NCBI GenBank assembly: GCA_964030785.1
Contig: OZ034967.1
Coordinates: 63,456,613 to 63,520,612, forward strand
Source of the DNA: Siderastrea siderea
Lineage: Eukaryota; Cnidaria; Anthozoa; Scleractinia; Rhizangiidae
Length of the DNA: 64,000 nucleotides
Direction of reading: 5' to 3'
The notes under the pieces were generated by a model. It was not told the DNA's origin. It did not search any database and saw only the letters and a program-made list of their open reading frames with translations. Made by a program: the position numbers and the translations under genes. Numbering within the stretch: the first letter of the stretch is position 1; each line of letters opens with the position of its first letter. Positions 1 to 10,609 of the stretch are shown here, in pieces.

Positions 1-267
1 ATACGAAAAGGGGGATTCCTCTGCTGCTCAACCAAATTGCAAAGAACTAGCCCACAGCAAGACAATCATTATGACTTCTGGATACTCGATGGAGATGTTT
101 ATTTCACTCCTTAAAAATGATTACGACTTGGGATTAATTTCGTTTTTCGTCGACGTCTTCTTTAATCTAGGCATTACTTTTAGAATATATATAAAAAATG
201 CTGTAGCACTTTTGTTAGTAATCTTTTGATAGTAAAATAAACTATCATTCAAGATTACTTTTAGAAG
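1..267. other. 3' flank of the Gly-Tyr-rich peptide gene; repeat remnant
   Basis: No gene seen. The first ~60 bases resemble, at roughly 70 percent by eye, a block found again near 12.6, 14.38 and 17.07 kb in the tandem array, so this edge holds a decayed copy of that family. On the minus strand an AATAAA-type poly(A) signal (TTTATT on the plus strand at 98-103) lies about 165 bases downstream of the stop at 268 and could serve the alternative last exon. Confidence 0.4.
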
Positions 268-391
268 TTAGTTACGCAAGCGGCCATAACCATAACCGTG
301 ACGATACCCATAACCATAGCCCTGGCGGGAAGGCGAGACGCTGTTTGACGACTGAGGACACACACATCCCCGCTTACGTGGCCCAGTGGTC
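268..391 (-). CDS. Alternative last exon (short copy) of a Gly-Tyr-rich secreted peptide precursor
   Basis: Minus-strand exon with acceptor CTTTTGCAG just above 391 and a TAA stop at 268-270. Joined to the signal-peptide exon at 9331-9392 (phase 2) it gives 62+124=186 nt, a 61-residue precursor. The exon reads GPRKR (a dibasic or furin-type site), then a Cys-x-Cys stretch (CVCPQSS), then a tail built of GYGYGY/RHGYGYG repeats ending GRLRN. It is a diverged tandem duplicate of the exon at 879-1146, lacking a ~66-nt Gly-Tyr/Ser-rich middle block. Conserved between copies are the acceptor phase, the GP-x-KR site, CVCPQSS and the RQGYGYGY tail. No known family is recognised. It may be a structural Gly-Tyr-rich peptide or a processed secreted peptide; neither is proven. 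Confidence 0.55.
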
Positions 392-680
392 CTGCAAAAG
401 GTAAAATCAAAAGGTGGTATTTGTGAGGTCATTTTTACCACGTGTCCTTACGGGACTCCATATCATGCCTGTTTTGGAGAGTGTTCCTTCTCACTTCAGT
501 CCTTTTGTTCAGACTGACTACGGTTTAAAAGTAAGTCTTTCATGCTACTCTGCGTAAACAACAGCCCACCCTGCTCTCAGGGAATTTTTTACCGCAAAAA
601 GGTATCGTTTGGTTGGAAATTTGGTGATTAACGTGCGGAAGATCTTGAGGTGGTCTCCTGCCAGACGTTCATTTTGTTAT

Positions 681-681
681 C

Positions 682-729
<48 letters not shown>
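681..729. repeat. (CAC/CAT)n trinucleotide microsatellite
   Basis: A short CAC run passes into CAT repeats, ending at an AT-rich stretch. The following T-rich stretch (730-770) contains TTTATT hexamers, which on the minus strand are possible AATAAA poly(A) signals for the exon at 879-1146. Confidence 0.9.
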
Positions 730-878
730 TATATATTTATTTATTTATCGATTTATTATTTTTTATAATCACCTGCCCGTAGCAAAGTGAACACCTGAGT
801 TAACTATAAGCATGATCGCGACGAAGAGAGAGGAGCCTGGGAACGAGGTTTGAGAAAATGTCCCATAAAACCGTTCTT

Positions 879-1146
879 CTAAAGAAAGCATGCACTAATA
901 AGAAAAGCTACTCGCCTTTTAAATAACATGTCTTTCAAAGAAGAACGTTTTTGACTTCCCTCTTCATGCAAGCGGCCGTAACGACCATAACCATAGCCAT
1001 AACCATAGCCCTGGCGGCTGCTTGACGATTGAGGACATACACATCCAGACGATTGAGACGAACTAGAAGATCCTCCGACTTTTCGACTAGCTCCGTATCC
1101 ATAACCGTATCTATGTCCGTATCCTCGCTTAAGTGGCCCAGTTTTC
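879..1146 (-). CDS. Last exon (long copy) of a Gly-Tyr-rich secreted peptide precursor
   Basis: Minus-strand exon with acceptor CCTCACAG just above 1146 and stop TAG at 879-881. Joined to 9331-9392 it gives 62+268=330 nt, a 109-residue precursor. After GPLKR come GYGHRYGYGYG, a Ser-rich linker, CVCPQSSSS, then RQGYGYGYGYGRYGR and a basic tail with QKR and FKRR. Dibasic sites could release one or two peptides. The reading frame was chosen because the signal-peptide exon enters in exactly this phase and because the duplicate exon at 268-391 keeps the same Cys-x-Cys and Gly-Tyr motifs. A second frame is open across 935-1189 but has no such support. The long exon may continue past a real mature C terminus; the last ~25 residues are not shared with the short copy. 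Confidence 0.6.
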
Positions 1147-4094
1147 CTGTGAGGAATAAAATATATTGAGGTGATACTTGCCAGATCATTTTTGAATATT
1201 CTCAAAGTATTAAATTTCAAGAAATAACCTTGAATAACCTTTCATAATCACTCAGCATTAAAGATTTAAACGGAGAGCGCATTGCACACTAGCACAAAAA
1301 CAAGTAAAGCAAAAACGACAGCTCATTCTCTGGTCGTTATGTAACATCTACTGACGATTCACAATTCATTTGACTCTGATGACGACTGCCGCTCAGGTTG
1401 TCGAAACCTCGGTCAATGTCAACACAAACAGTCCTTCTCAGGACTACACTCACCCTGACGATCATACTTCACCGACTTATGATATGACTCCTGGGTTCAA
1501 ACCATTCACCTGAATGGATATTTTAAGTTGCTCGGTAAATACGCAATTTTTCAATCGCTTTCTTTTACCATGGCAACGAAATAGCAGCCTTAAGACATAT
1601 TTAAACGTTCGTAAAGTTTTGCATAGGCACGCTACCGGATCGATTTGTATAAGTGGCCATAGGAAGGTTGAGAAGCTCATCTAGACCAATAGTTATTTGG
1701 CTGTCATATTAAGATAAATATAAAAATAATGTGAAAATAATTTGCCTTGCATACATGTGTTTGAAGTAAGCACTGGAGCCACATGTAACACCGCCTTTGC
1801 TTTCTAGATTTCATAAATTGTGAGTGAATATAGCATATGGGCGCCGCGTTTGCATGTATGATCGAAGCGCCAATTGTTTTTATACTGATTTTAGACTCAA
1901 GAACGTCATCGCACAGGCTAATGCGTAAACTAGCGCACAGGCTAATGCGAAAACTAGACGTGTATGCTGCAAATAAATCCACCCCAATCCAGGCTTTTCT
2001 GCGAGTTACAGCCTATTTAGGATCATCCAATAAAGTCCATTTTGCTTTTTGCTGAGATTTTTAGCGATGCCGCTCAAATCAACCGTTTCCTTGACACCAG
2101 AAAATACCAAATTAAGGACACGGCCCACCTACAGTAGTGACATAGTCTACTAGATGGCTTCTGATGGCTTACTCCCCAGCCATGCGCTATCTACTGTAAT
2201 AAGCACGTCTGCTCTTTAGTACGTGGTTGAAATTTCATGGTGTGGCCATTCATTAATTAAAGTGGCTCGAATGGGTTCTTGTTTTTTTCGATGCATTATA
2301 TTTGGGAGTTAAAATAGTTAGGTTAGAGTTGGCCAATCATGATCAAATTTTGCTACAAACTAATGATAATGTCAAAGTGTCAATTTTTGGTAGATTCCTC
2401 AAGAAATTTGTTGCCATGGCAACGCAGTTGGGTTTCGAAGTATGATCATAAAATAGAGATATCCTAAGTTTGCTTGAAAATTTGACGGTGAGATTTCTTT
2501 AAATTTTGCATACGGCCTTTGATTCTGGTAAGCTACCTAAGGATTAAGTTAAAGAAAATTCTGTCGAAAACTTTCTGCAAAAAACACTTTTTTACGAATT
2601 TACCTTTAACTTTTCTCCGGTACGACAGAATTTTTTTAATCTCGCTTGAAAAACTCTTTGGGCATATAAGAGTTAACATGCAAAAAATCAAAGAAATTTA
2701 CCGCGCGGAAGCGAAATTATGTTCTTCCTAAGTTACAAAATTTTGAACATTACATCATTTGTTTTCAAATCATTGGATCCTTGGCACCAAATATAGAGGA
2801 ATGTTTTCCTGCTCGTGCAGATTGATTCTATCTCAAGTGAATTCATCGGCACTTCGCTCAAAATGGCGACTAATGCTTCTTTTACACCTTGGGAACAAAG
2901 ATTGTCTTAATCCTCGCAAGACAGGCTGCTTTCTGTACTTGTTTCGATTAATCGTTTGCCTGAAGAGCCTATTTGAGCTCCGTGAAACTGAACTTATCTC
3001 TAGAAATGTTTGCAAACGTTCGCAGCGTTCGTTCACAAATATCATGTTTTCGAAAGCGGTGGTGGACTTTAGCGTACTGTTTATACCACTGTACAATTAT
3101 TTACATGTCAACAATTCTTAACCTAAACGAGGATTGGAAACGTATGCGATGGAGAGCAAGTACTTCTACCAAAGTGGAATGTGCTTGAAAATCTTAAAAA
3201 CAACGGAGTTTCGAAAATACTGCGATCAGGCAAGGTTATCCTTCAAACGGAGTTCAGGATTGAGCAACGCCTACATGGACACCACTTCGGGATTACATGT
3301 CTTACAGGGGCACAAGGACAGAATTAACAAAAAGACAACATTTCCGACTATAAAAACAATACATTGAAGAAGTCCCTTATGTAGAGGTATGTACTCAAAC
3401 GAGGACAAAACTACCTTTGATGATCTTTGATAAGTGTCAATGTTGTCAAGAATTTTCTGTTGATGAAACTTGTTCTCTTGTTCGATTGATTGATCAAAAC
3501 TCAATTTAAAGAACCGCTTTGAAGATTGTTTTCGCCCCAGGAAAAACCAATAACAGTCAAATTATCAATATTGCCAGTTCGGCAAGACAGAAACCATTTC
3601 TTTTACCCGAACATTTGGAGTATTTCGTACCAAACGAATTTACAAAGATACCGCGCGGTAATGTTTTGAGATTATTCTGCAGGTCGGTTTTTCTTATTGC
3701 ATTACGGAAAAAAAAACGTATTAACACCAAACTATTGCACTATCACTTAATTAAGCAAATAAGAGAGCACTTCTTTTATCCGGAAGTGTGGAGTATTTGC
3801 CAGAAAACTAACTTAAATCCAGACGAGAGCGCGACGCCATTTTTGTTTGTTCGTTTTTTATTTTTGAGTCTCACGGGTAAATTGGAACCCAGTCTGCGCG
3901 CGCCCAACAAAACTGTTTCGAGCCTCCTTAAGTGCGATGTCTTGCAATGGTACTGCCTCTCTGTTTTTTTAGTATTTTGCAAATTGAAATTTGGGTTAAA
4001 ATTTCTCTTGCATTTTGACTGAAGGTTAAACATCCTCAAGAGATTCAGTCATTTTAAACGTGTGGATGCAGTAGGACCATTCAAACGAAAACTC
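1147..4094. other. Intron/intergenic stretch, no gene recognised
   Basis: Probably the distal part of the intron between the signal exon (9331-9401) and the Gly-Tyr exons. A 167-codon open frame at 3519-4022 has no recognisable motif and AT-rich composition, so it is not called. A ~25-bp direct duplication (GCACAGGCTAATGCG) is visible near 1911-1955. Nothing else supported. Confidence 0.5.
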
Positions 4095-4342
4095 TTAAAG
4101 TGCCACTGGGACGAAAATTCATAGGTTTATTTCCGCCAAATTCTGTCGCAGAATATCGCGTTTTGTTCATATTTCCCCAGAAAACTGAACAACAAACCTT
4201 CCATCTTAATGTTTTTTAGCTCCAAAGTCGCGTAAAATGTGTCCGCCATTACTGAAAACGTGTTCCTGGGTGATTGCGCAATTTAATAGCTTGTGACGTC
4301 AGAGGCTCACCTCAGTCGCGTTTCCTTGTGTTTTGACTGAAG

Positions 4343-4465
4343 ATGTCTACCGTCGACTGCGAAACCTCCGAAGAGTATTTCTACGATTCGGAAGAGTCTT
4401 TAGCTTCCGAAGCCTCTGAGGATTCGTTTCATTCGGCAAATGAAGAATTTTTCTTACCGTACGAT
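4343..4465 (+). pseudogene. Ser/Glu-rich acidic N-terminal exon inside the TTAA element
   Basis: ATG at 4343 follows ~20 bp after the inner end of the left inverted repeat. The 41-codon frame is almost entirely Ser, Glu and Asp (motifs SEEYFYDSEES, SEASEDSF) and ends exactly at a splice-donor-like GAT|GTAAGA. Acidic N termini are common in transposase or element-borne proteins. No downstream exon in phase could be assigned, so it is listed as a remnant; it could also be chance. Confidence 0.35.
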
Positions 4466-4617
4466 GTAAGAACTGATGTGAGGTTTCAACTAGTAATCTT
4501 GTCAACAAACTGTTTAAAGCTTTTTTTCTCGTCATATTATTTGAGTTATTTGGCGGGAGTTCAAAACATAAGCGAAATATGCTTAGACAATGATTGTAGT
4601 TCAGGCTCCAGTTGCTC

Positions 4618-4800
4618 AAAAGGTGGATAACTCTTGTTCAAAGGATAAGTCGCTGTCCGGTGGATAAAATTTATCGCTTCATCTCGGTTGTTCAAAGCTT
4701 GGATAGCGCTATCCAGCCAGCTGTTCAGCCGCTATCCAGCGATCATAAAGTTGTCCATTCCAAGGTAGGTTGTGTAACTGTTATCCACTGTAAACCTGTA
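4618..4800. repeat. GGATAA/TATCC-rich dispersed repeat fragment
   Basis: Several copies of GGTGGATAA, GGATAGCGCTATCCAGC and CGCTATCCAGCG, including small palindromes, are concentrated here. The block looks like a fragment of a dispersed repeat nested in the larger element. No family can be named from sequence alone. Confidence 0.45.
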
Positions 4801-6248
4801 GACATGGCTATTCGAAGAATTGATCTTTTAAGCTGTGGAAATTTAGACAAAACACCTATGAAAACTTTAGACTTTGATGCTCGCGAATTCTCAACCATGG
4901 GTCGATCGATGTTACTGTTGGCGTGGGAGAAAATAAAAGAAGCGATACTTTGTCTGCCGTTGTTTATGTTCATTATATATTATAAAAAAGCATTGATATT
5001 TTTGGCCATTCTTGGCATAGTGTGGGAAACTTTCTTGAAAAACCGTAATTGTTGTAGTCAGCTGGCAGGCAGCTTATCGTGTCTATCATAGTACAGTGGT
5101 CACTCAACACATTGAAACACAAGTGCTTGGCGCTGCTAAATATTTTAAACAGTTTTATAGAATTCTTTTTCTGAGCCGAAAGAAGTGAAATAAAACAAAA
5201 CCCTATTTTTCAAGAACTGGAGGCCTTGTGTGACCGGAATCTAAATATTTGTAGTCAAAAGTAAAAGCCACAAGGAAAAGTTTCCGCTGCTCAACAACAA
5301 CATGCAGACCGCCGAGGAAACGAAGCTTTCGCTTGCCTTATTCGCTGCGTAAAAATAACAACTTGATATTTAATCATTTTTCTTAGTAGTTCATTTACTA
5401 AGATTGCCACGACAGGTGAAAGAAATAAAATTGTTAAACCCTTAGGCAAATAGTGGTGTGTGATATTTTTTCCCAACTTCAATTCCACGCACCGACGATC
5501 CGATCGAACAACAATTACAAATGCCATTGCACATAGAAAAGAGAAAGAAAAAAGTTGCAAAATCGATTAATTTACAATTCCTGTGTCTATTGATCCATTT
5601 CTTAATGCAAAAGCTTCGTAAATGAAGTAACCTTATTTTTTACAAGTGAAAGCGTCAAGGCTATTTAAGAGAAATACAATTTTAAGAATCGAAATCGGAA
5701 TATTTACTAATAATATCGTCCGTTAAAGATTTTCTAATTGCATCATATCTATTGCAAGATAAGAGGAAGTGTACTTCGTCATTTGAGCTGCAGCATGCTC
5801 AGGAATTCTAGGGGTGGAATGTCTTCCATTTTCAATTCTTAGGTTGTAATTACCTAACCTATTGTAAGTTTCGCTACTGCCCGAACCATAATGTCAATCG
5901 ACTGTTCACCGACAGGGAATAAAGAGAGAAAAGTTTCTCAACATTCAGGATGGTATGTTATAAAATAAATGTCCATGCTTCTAAGCGATTACTGCTCTGA
6001 AATTAACACACGCGGAATTAAAAAAAAGGAAACGATAAGCAGTACAAACAACATCAGCTTAATCACGGCGGTCAGGATTGCATTCGCCGAGGATCTTCGC
6101 GCTAGCGGACGGCAGAACTGAAAGAGTTTTCCACGACGATAATAAATTTCAAAATACGTTAAAAGAAAATGAGTTTTGCACAATGGTGGATGCGTTGAAA
6201 AGGAAACAAACAATCACTTCAACTGCGTTATAAGATTAGGTAAGTTAC

Positions 6249-6533
6249 CTTTCATCTTGTTCGCGCAGATAATGTTTTTTTCCAGTTCTTTTTTCCATAT
6301 AGTTGGAATAGGCAATGGGATGATCGACCTCTGGGATCTTGCGACATGAACAGCCCTCTGGAAAAACTCGTCCGTGAAGTGATCAAAATGCCTCTCGGGT
6401 TGAAATTCGCACTGTGTGAGTACGAACATTGTCCTTTTTTCCATTGCGGGTCCGCTAGCAGGGCTTCAATGAAGCAAAATACCAGCTCGGTGGTTGGATT
6501 TATTGTTGTAGCATTGTACAACACAAGTGCTAC
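6249..6533 (-). pseudogene. THAP-type C2CH zinc-finger exon, broken
   Basis: Read on the minus strand from acceptor ATGACAG|G (6533) to donor AAAG|GTAAC (6249). The translation begins STCVVQCYNN, matching the first Cys pair of a THAP domain, and ends with an HFTDEFFQRAV block followed by RSIIPLPIPTIWKK, the HF and Pro-rich tail typical of THAP domains. It is damaged: a TGA stop lies about 20 codons in, and the CxxH half of the zinc site is lost (the expected Cys before HF is replaced). THAP domains bind DNA and are found in P and Kolobok transposases. This is a dead copy; confidence is in the family call, not in function. Confidence 0.6.
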
Positions 6534-6870
6534 CTGTCATTACTGCTGTAGCAAGGAAGATTTCAAAGTCGTGCAACAAACAGTTGGCAAGAAATCTTTC
6601 CTCGAGGACAAGTTACTTTCCCGTGGGAAGTAAACATGTGAAGGCACTAGGTTTGAGGTGAGCCTCTGACGTCACTTCCGCTCATTCGCAAGCCAGCTTC
6701 CGGAACAAGGGCCAGTAATGGCGGCCGCAAAATCTCGACAAAAACCGTCCGAAAAAAGGCAACTTCTAGTCGTCGTAATAAGTTGAAATTTGGCATGGTG
6801 ACTAAGAACCACAAACTATGTTCGAAAATGTAAAAACATGGAATACCAAAATTCTGGTCCCAGTGGCACT

Positions 6871-6874
6871 TTAA
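6871..6874. repeat. TTAA shared by two adjacent transposons
   Basis: This single TTAA is at once the right target site of the element at 4099-6870 and the left target site of the element at 6875-9208, so one element inserted exactly at the edge of the other. Confidence 0.75.
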
Positions 6875-9208
6875 GAGGCTCTGACTGTAAATATCGAGAA
6901 TCGGCGGACAAGCTCAGAAAATCGAAAATCCTGATAACTTGCCAGAAGAACACTTTTGGGGAGCTATCTTCGAAAATATTACTTAAACATTCTGGAATTC
7001 TATTGTTTTCGGGAAATTCGGAAAAACGGTTTTGCTTAATTTATTACGCAATAATCAGGCTTAAAATTAAACAAATTGAAAGCGCTTGCTTTTAAACAGT
7101 TTGCAACACCAGAAAACAATTTTAATTTTAAATGATAGCAATACTCTTCTACTTACTATCAATGGGAATTGTATGGAGTTTTGCTTTATTTATATGGTTT
7201 GGTGGTTCTTTGAAACAAAGGCATTTTGCGCACTTCGGAAAAAGGCAAAAATTGGTAAACTACAGAGGCTTAAAATGAGTCTTGGTATGTCTAATATCGA
7301 GTTGAAATAAACACTGTGATAAAGTTTGGCCCTACTTCTATTATGATATGAAATAAAAAATCTGGGCGATTCAGGCTCGCGCTGACAAAAAGAAAAATTC
7401 GCGAACCAGTGTTGCCAAAATTTGCATAATGAAATGAATGAAATGAAAAGTAGTAGTTTGGTGAGCTCAATTTAGAGGATTTTATTTACTGAAGACACAC
7501 AAAGAATGAACTAAAACATTCCTTCAATCTATTCTTGCATTGTTTTGGGCTTATACTATTTCTACGTAAAACTAAAGAGAAGGAGAAGAAGTTTTAAAAG
7601 TTCTACACAAGCTGTTGCGTGACTTGTGTCTCGTGAATATGTTTTGTCAATTTGTCAACCTACTGATGGCAGTTTTTAAATGCGGTCTCCTACATTGGCC
7701 GCTGTTTTATGCATGGCTAGTTCTCCAGCGAATACCATACGCATCCCTGTGTTTTGGGCATACTGTCATGTGTAGCTGATATTCTCCTGGGACGAAAATT
7801 CCGACAGGCAAGTCTGGAATTAGTTTCGTATACATGTGACACCATGCTCTTCGAGAGAAGAAAACTGCGACATAGTATGTTGTTGTGTACGTGACTCGAT
7901 CGCTCTTTTCAAATGGCTACTAAGATTTTGGGCGATTTTTTGAAATGACACTATTTTGGCCAGGAAGCAGAAGTGCATCATTATTATGATTTATACGTAT
8001 TTGTCAAAAAATGTGCTGTTTCTATCAATATTATTACACTTGTATAAATATGTCTAAAATTAAACGCAAACCACGAACGTCGTAGCAGCGGGATCGGTAT
8101 TTATGAGTTCTTAATGCGGCTGTATATCTAAGAGATATCAATACACAGTTTGTTTGGTTTTACTTTGCAAAATCGCTGAGAACTCTTTCACAGTTTTGGA
8201 GGAAAAGACTTTCATTGAAGAACATTTTCACGTTTGCATGAACGTGAAGTGATCGGTTGCGTGACTGGGATTATTACGAGTGGTACTTTGTGTTCCTTAC
8301 CTTACACAGCCATTTTAGCTCTCAATTTATACGCGTACGTCAACTTTAATGATTGATAAAAGAAACGGTTTGGATTTTCGAGAACATAAAGTATTTTCCC
8401 AAAGAAACTGCAAATAACAAAGAAAGGCCACTGGTGCTGCAGAGTATAGACATCTGACAAAATATGATAACCTACTGCACTCTAGTTTCACCAACAATTT
8501 TCCAGATTTGTTCGTAATTCTTCAGAACAATAAATGAAGATATGATACCAGCGTATGCATCATCTAGTAGAAAGACCATCTCAAAATAGTTACGGTAAAC
8601 GATTTGTCATATTTCAAGTCGTCCTTCCATTACAGTTTTTTTCTATTATCCAAATTATTCAAATTTTGGCAACACTGGTTCGCGAATTTTTCTTTTTGTC
8701 AGCGCGGGCCTGAATTGCCCAGATTTTTTATTTCATATCATAATAGAAGTAGGGCCAAACTTTATCACAGTGTTTATTTCAATTCGATATTAGACATACC
8801 AAGACCCATTTTAAGCCTCTGTAGTTTACCAATTTTGCCTTTTTCCGAAGTGCGCAAAATGCCTTTGTTTCAAAGAACCACCAAACCATATAAATAAAGC
8901 AAAACTCCATGCAATTCCCATTGATAGTAAGTAAAAGAATATTACTATCACTTAAAGTTAAAATTGTTTTCTGGCGTTGCAAACTGTTTAAAAGCAAGCG
9001 CTTTCAATTTGTTTAATTTTAAGCCTGATTATTGCGTAATAAATTAAGCAAAACCGTTTTTCCGAATTTCCCGAAAACAATGGAATTCCAGAAGGTTTAA
9101 GTAATATTTTCGAAGATAGCTCCCCAAAAGTGTTCTTCTGGCAAGTTATCAGGATTTTCGATTTTCTGAGCTTGTCCGCCGATTCTCAATATTTACAGTC
9201 AGAGCCTC
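6875..9208. mobile_element. Non-autonomous TTAA element with ~555-bp terminal inverted repeats
   Basis: Flanked by TTAA at 6871-6874 and 9209-9212. The left arm (6875-7430) and right arm (8654-9208) are near-perfect inverted copies beginning GAGGCTCTGACTGTAAATA. The 1.2-kb centre (7431-8653) has no convincing ORF; the ORFs at 7086-7310 (+) and 8779-8997 (-) are the same arm sequence read from both ends. Its terminal sequence is clearly related to that of the element at 46031-47652 (both give GAG-x-GR-CT-x-AGTAAA then a CGGCGG block), defining one local family. Confidence 0.75.
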
Positions 9209-9330
9209 TTAAGCAGCACTTCCCAATGCTGCAGTTTGCTTTTCAGTATAGATTTGGCACCAAGTTTTTCTCGAATTTTGAGTGAGGGCGCTTGCAAGCA
9301 AACGGGTCAATATATCAGTGAGTTTCATAC

Positions 9331-9401
9331 CCTTTGTCTGGAAGCATCAACAGTGCCAGAGCAACAATCAGAATCCCCAAATGAAGCTTCATCTTGAGCA
9401 G
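9331..9401 (-). CDS. Signal-peptide exon of the Gly-Tyr-rich peptide gene
   Basis: ATG at 9390-9392 (minus strand), preceded by nine 5'UTR bases and acceptor TTTTCACAG at 9402. It encodes MKLHLGILIVALALLMLPDK plus two nucleotides of a Gly codon, then donor AAAGG|GTATGA (boundary 9331). This is a textbook signal peptide: basic start, then a run of Leu/Ile/Ala/Val. The exon ends in phase 2, the phase needed by the acceptor of both Gly-Tyr exons (879-1146 and 268-391). The 8.2-kb gap is long, but 5.1 kb of it is the two TTAA elements, so the ancestral intron was about 3.1 kb. Assigning this exon to that gene is inference from phase, strand and signal. Confidence 0.55.
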
Positions 9402-10609
9402 CTGTGAAAAGGAAAATACTCTAGTGATAAATTTGACTTCATATTTTCAAAGTCAACTTAATTAGGAGTGGAATTCAATTAAGATTGCTACTAGGTTGGC
9501 TACCTGAAAATCCTCAAGCCATAATGTTCATCTCTTTCAGTCCAGTTATTAACTTATTCTGAAACCATTAATTCAACCAAATTGATATAGAAGAAGGGAA
9601 ATTTACATTGCCAGGGCCTTCTTGCAGCGATCGAATGATAGAGCAAAGCTCAATAAAGAAGGAGATACATTTGTATGGAAGTTGTCCCCGATGTTTACCC
9701 CAAGCTCGCGATGTGAACGTCTGTTATGCCTCAGAACCAGCTGTAAAAGGCAGACTAGGCGCAAGCCGCAAGATATTCAAACCAGCGTCCAAGTGATCGT
9801 CCTCTATTCCGTCCATATTTGAGAAAGTTAAGTTTGCTAGAGCAGCAGTTAATAACAAAATAGCCGAAGCTTGGAGATTTACCAAATTTACGGCCGCCAT
9901 GGTGCTCACGTGATCAAGTAAACAATTGAGCACTGCAAGCACTAAGCATTACTTTAAGTCAGAGAACTTTCTATTATAGATGAATTGTTTCTCTGTGGAA
10001 TGAATTAAGGACTTTCTTAAAAGTTAAGCGAAACCGTTTGATCTTTAAGCGTGAACTTAAAGCTTTCCTTTTGAATAATTTTCTGTCAATGTGCGTTAAG
10101 TTAGTTGTATTAGGTTATTGTAAAGTATTTTAGTTAGATTGATCTTACACATATATTGATTTTAGTTTATTATTAATATTGTATTGTTCACTGAAAAACT
10201 ATGCAACTGAGCAACTGAGCAACTGAGCAACTGAGCAAGTTGCACTTAGCAGGAGACACAGAACAGCAGACTGAGACCACTTTTTGTCAAGCTAGGAATT
10301 TACTGATTATATATTTCCCCCGAAATAAAATTTAACATACGAGTTTTGTCAAACTTTCACAAGTTGTAATCTATCGTGCAATGTTTTGAAATATAAGATA
10401 AAAAGAATAGGTCCCCACGTCCGTTTACGAGATATCATCGTCTCAAGTTACCCCATAATTTCATGCCATTTCTCCTAACAAACACATGTTTATTTGATCA
10501 GTTTACGCTACTCTCCATAGGAACAGGAAGCACGTAATTAAAGGAAATCTTGAAACAATGTACTAGATGTACAATATCGATAACAAGGAACAATTTACTA
10601 GATGTTTTA
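9402..10609. other. Upstream flank with a possible small ORF and a LINE 3' remnant
   Basis: A 58-codon minus-strand frame (9724-9900) starts in a strong context (ACCATGG) with a hydrophobic N terminus (ILLLTAALANLTF); no family recognised and no conserved neighbour. At ~9975-10200 a plus-strand frame reads FKRELKAFLLNNFLS before a stop, the typical C-terminal tail of CR1/L2-like reverse transcriptases, followed by an AT-rich 3' tail. A (CAACTGAG)4 tandem repeat lies at 10203-10240. Confidence 0.4.

Larger units (their letters stand above)
4099..6870. mobile_element. TTAA-flanked, THAP-containing DNA transposon (Kolobok-like), decayed
   Basis: The element is flanked by TTAA at 4095-4098 and 6871-6874. 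Its termini are inverted: AGTGCCACTGGGAC at 4099 against GTCCCAGTGGCACT ending at 6870. Inversion extends inward ~230 bp; for example GTGACGTCAGAGGCTCACCT near 4297 mirrors AGGTGAGCCTCTGACGTCAC near 6655. Inside lie a minus-strand THAP zinc-finger pseudoexon (6249-6533) and a plus-strand acidic exon (4343-4465). TTAA target sites plus a THAP domain are the known signature of the Kolobok superfamily; piggyBac also uses TTAA but has no THAP. The transposase is not intact. Confidence 0.7.

Noticed and set aside
935..1189. Alternative open frame over the long Gly-Tyr exon
   Set aside because: Wrong phase for the signal-peptide exon, and the duplicate exon conserves the Gly-Tyr frame motifs rather than this one.
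3519..4022. A 167-codon plus-strand open frame
   Set aside because: AT-rich, no recognisable motif, no splice or repeat context supporting it; overlapped by an antisense frame of similar quality.
7086..8997. Two similar ~72-74-codon ORFs on opposite strands (7086-7310 and 8779-8997)
   Set aside because: They are the two inverted arms of one transposon, not paralogous genes.
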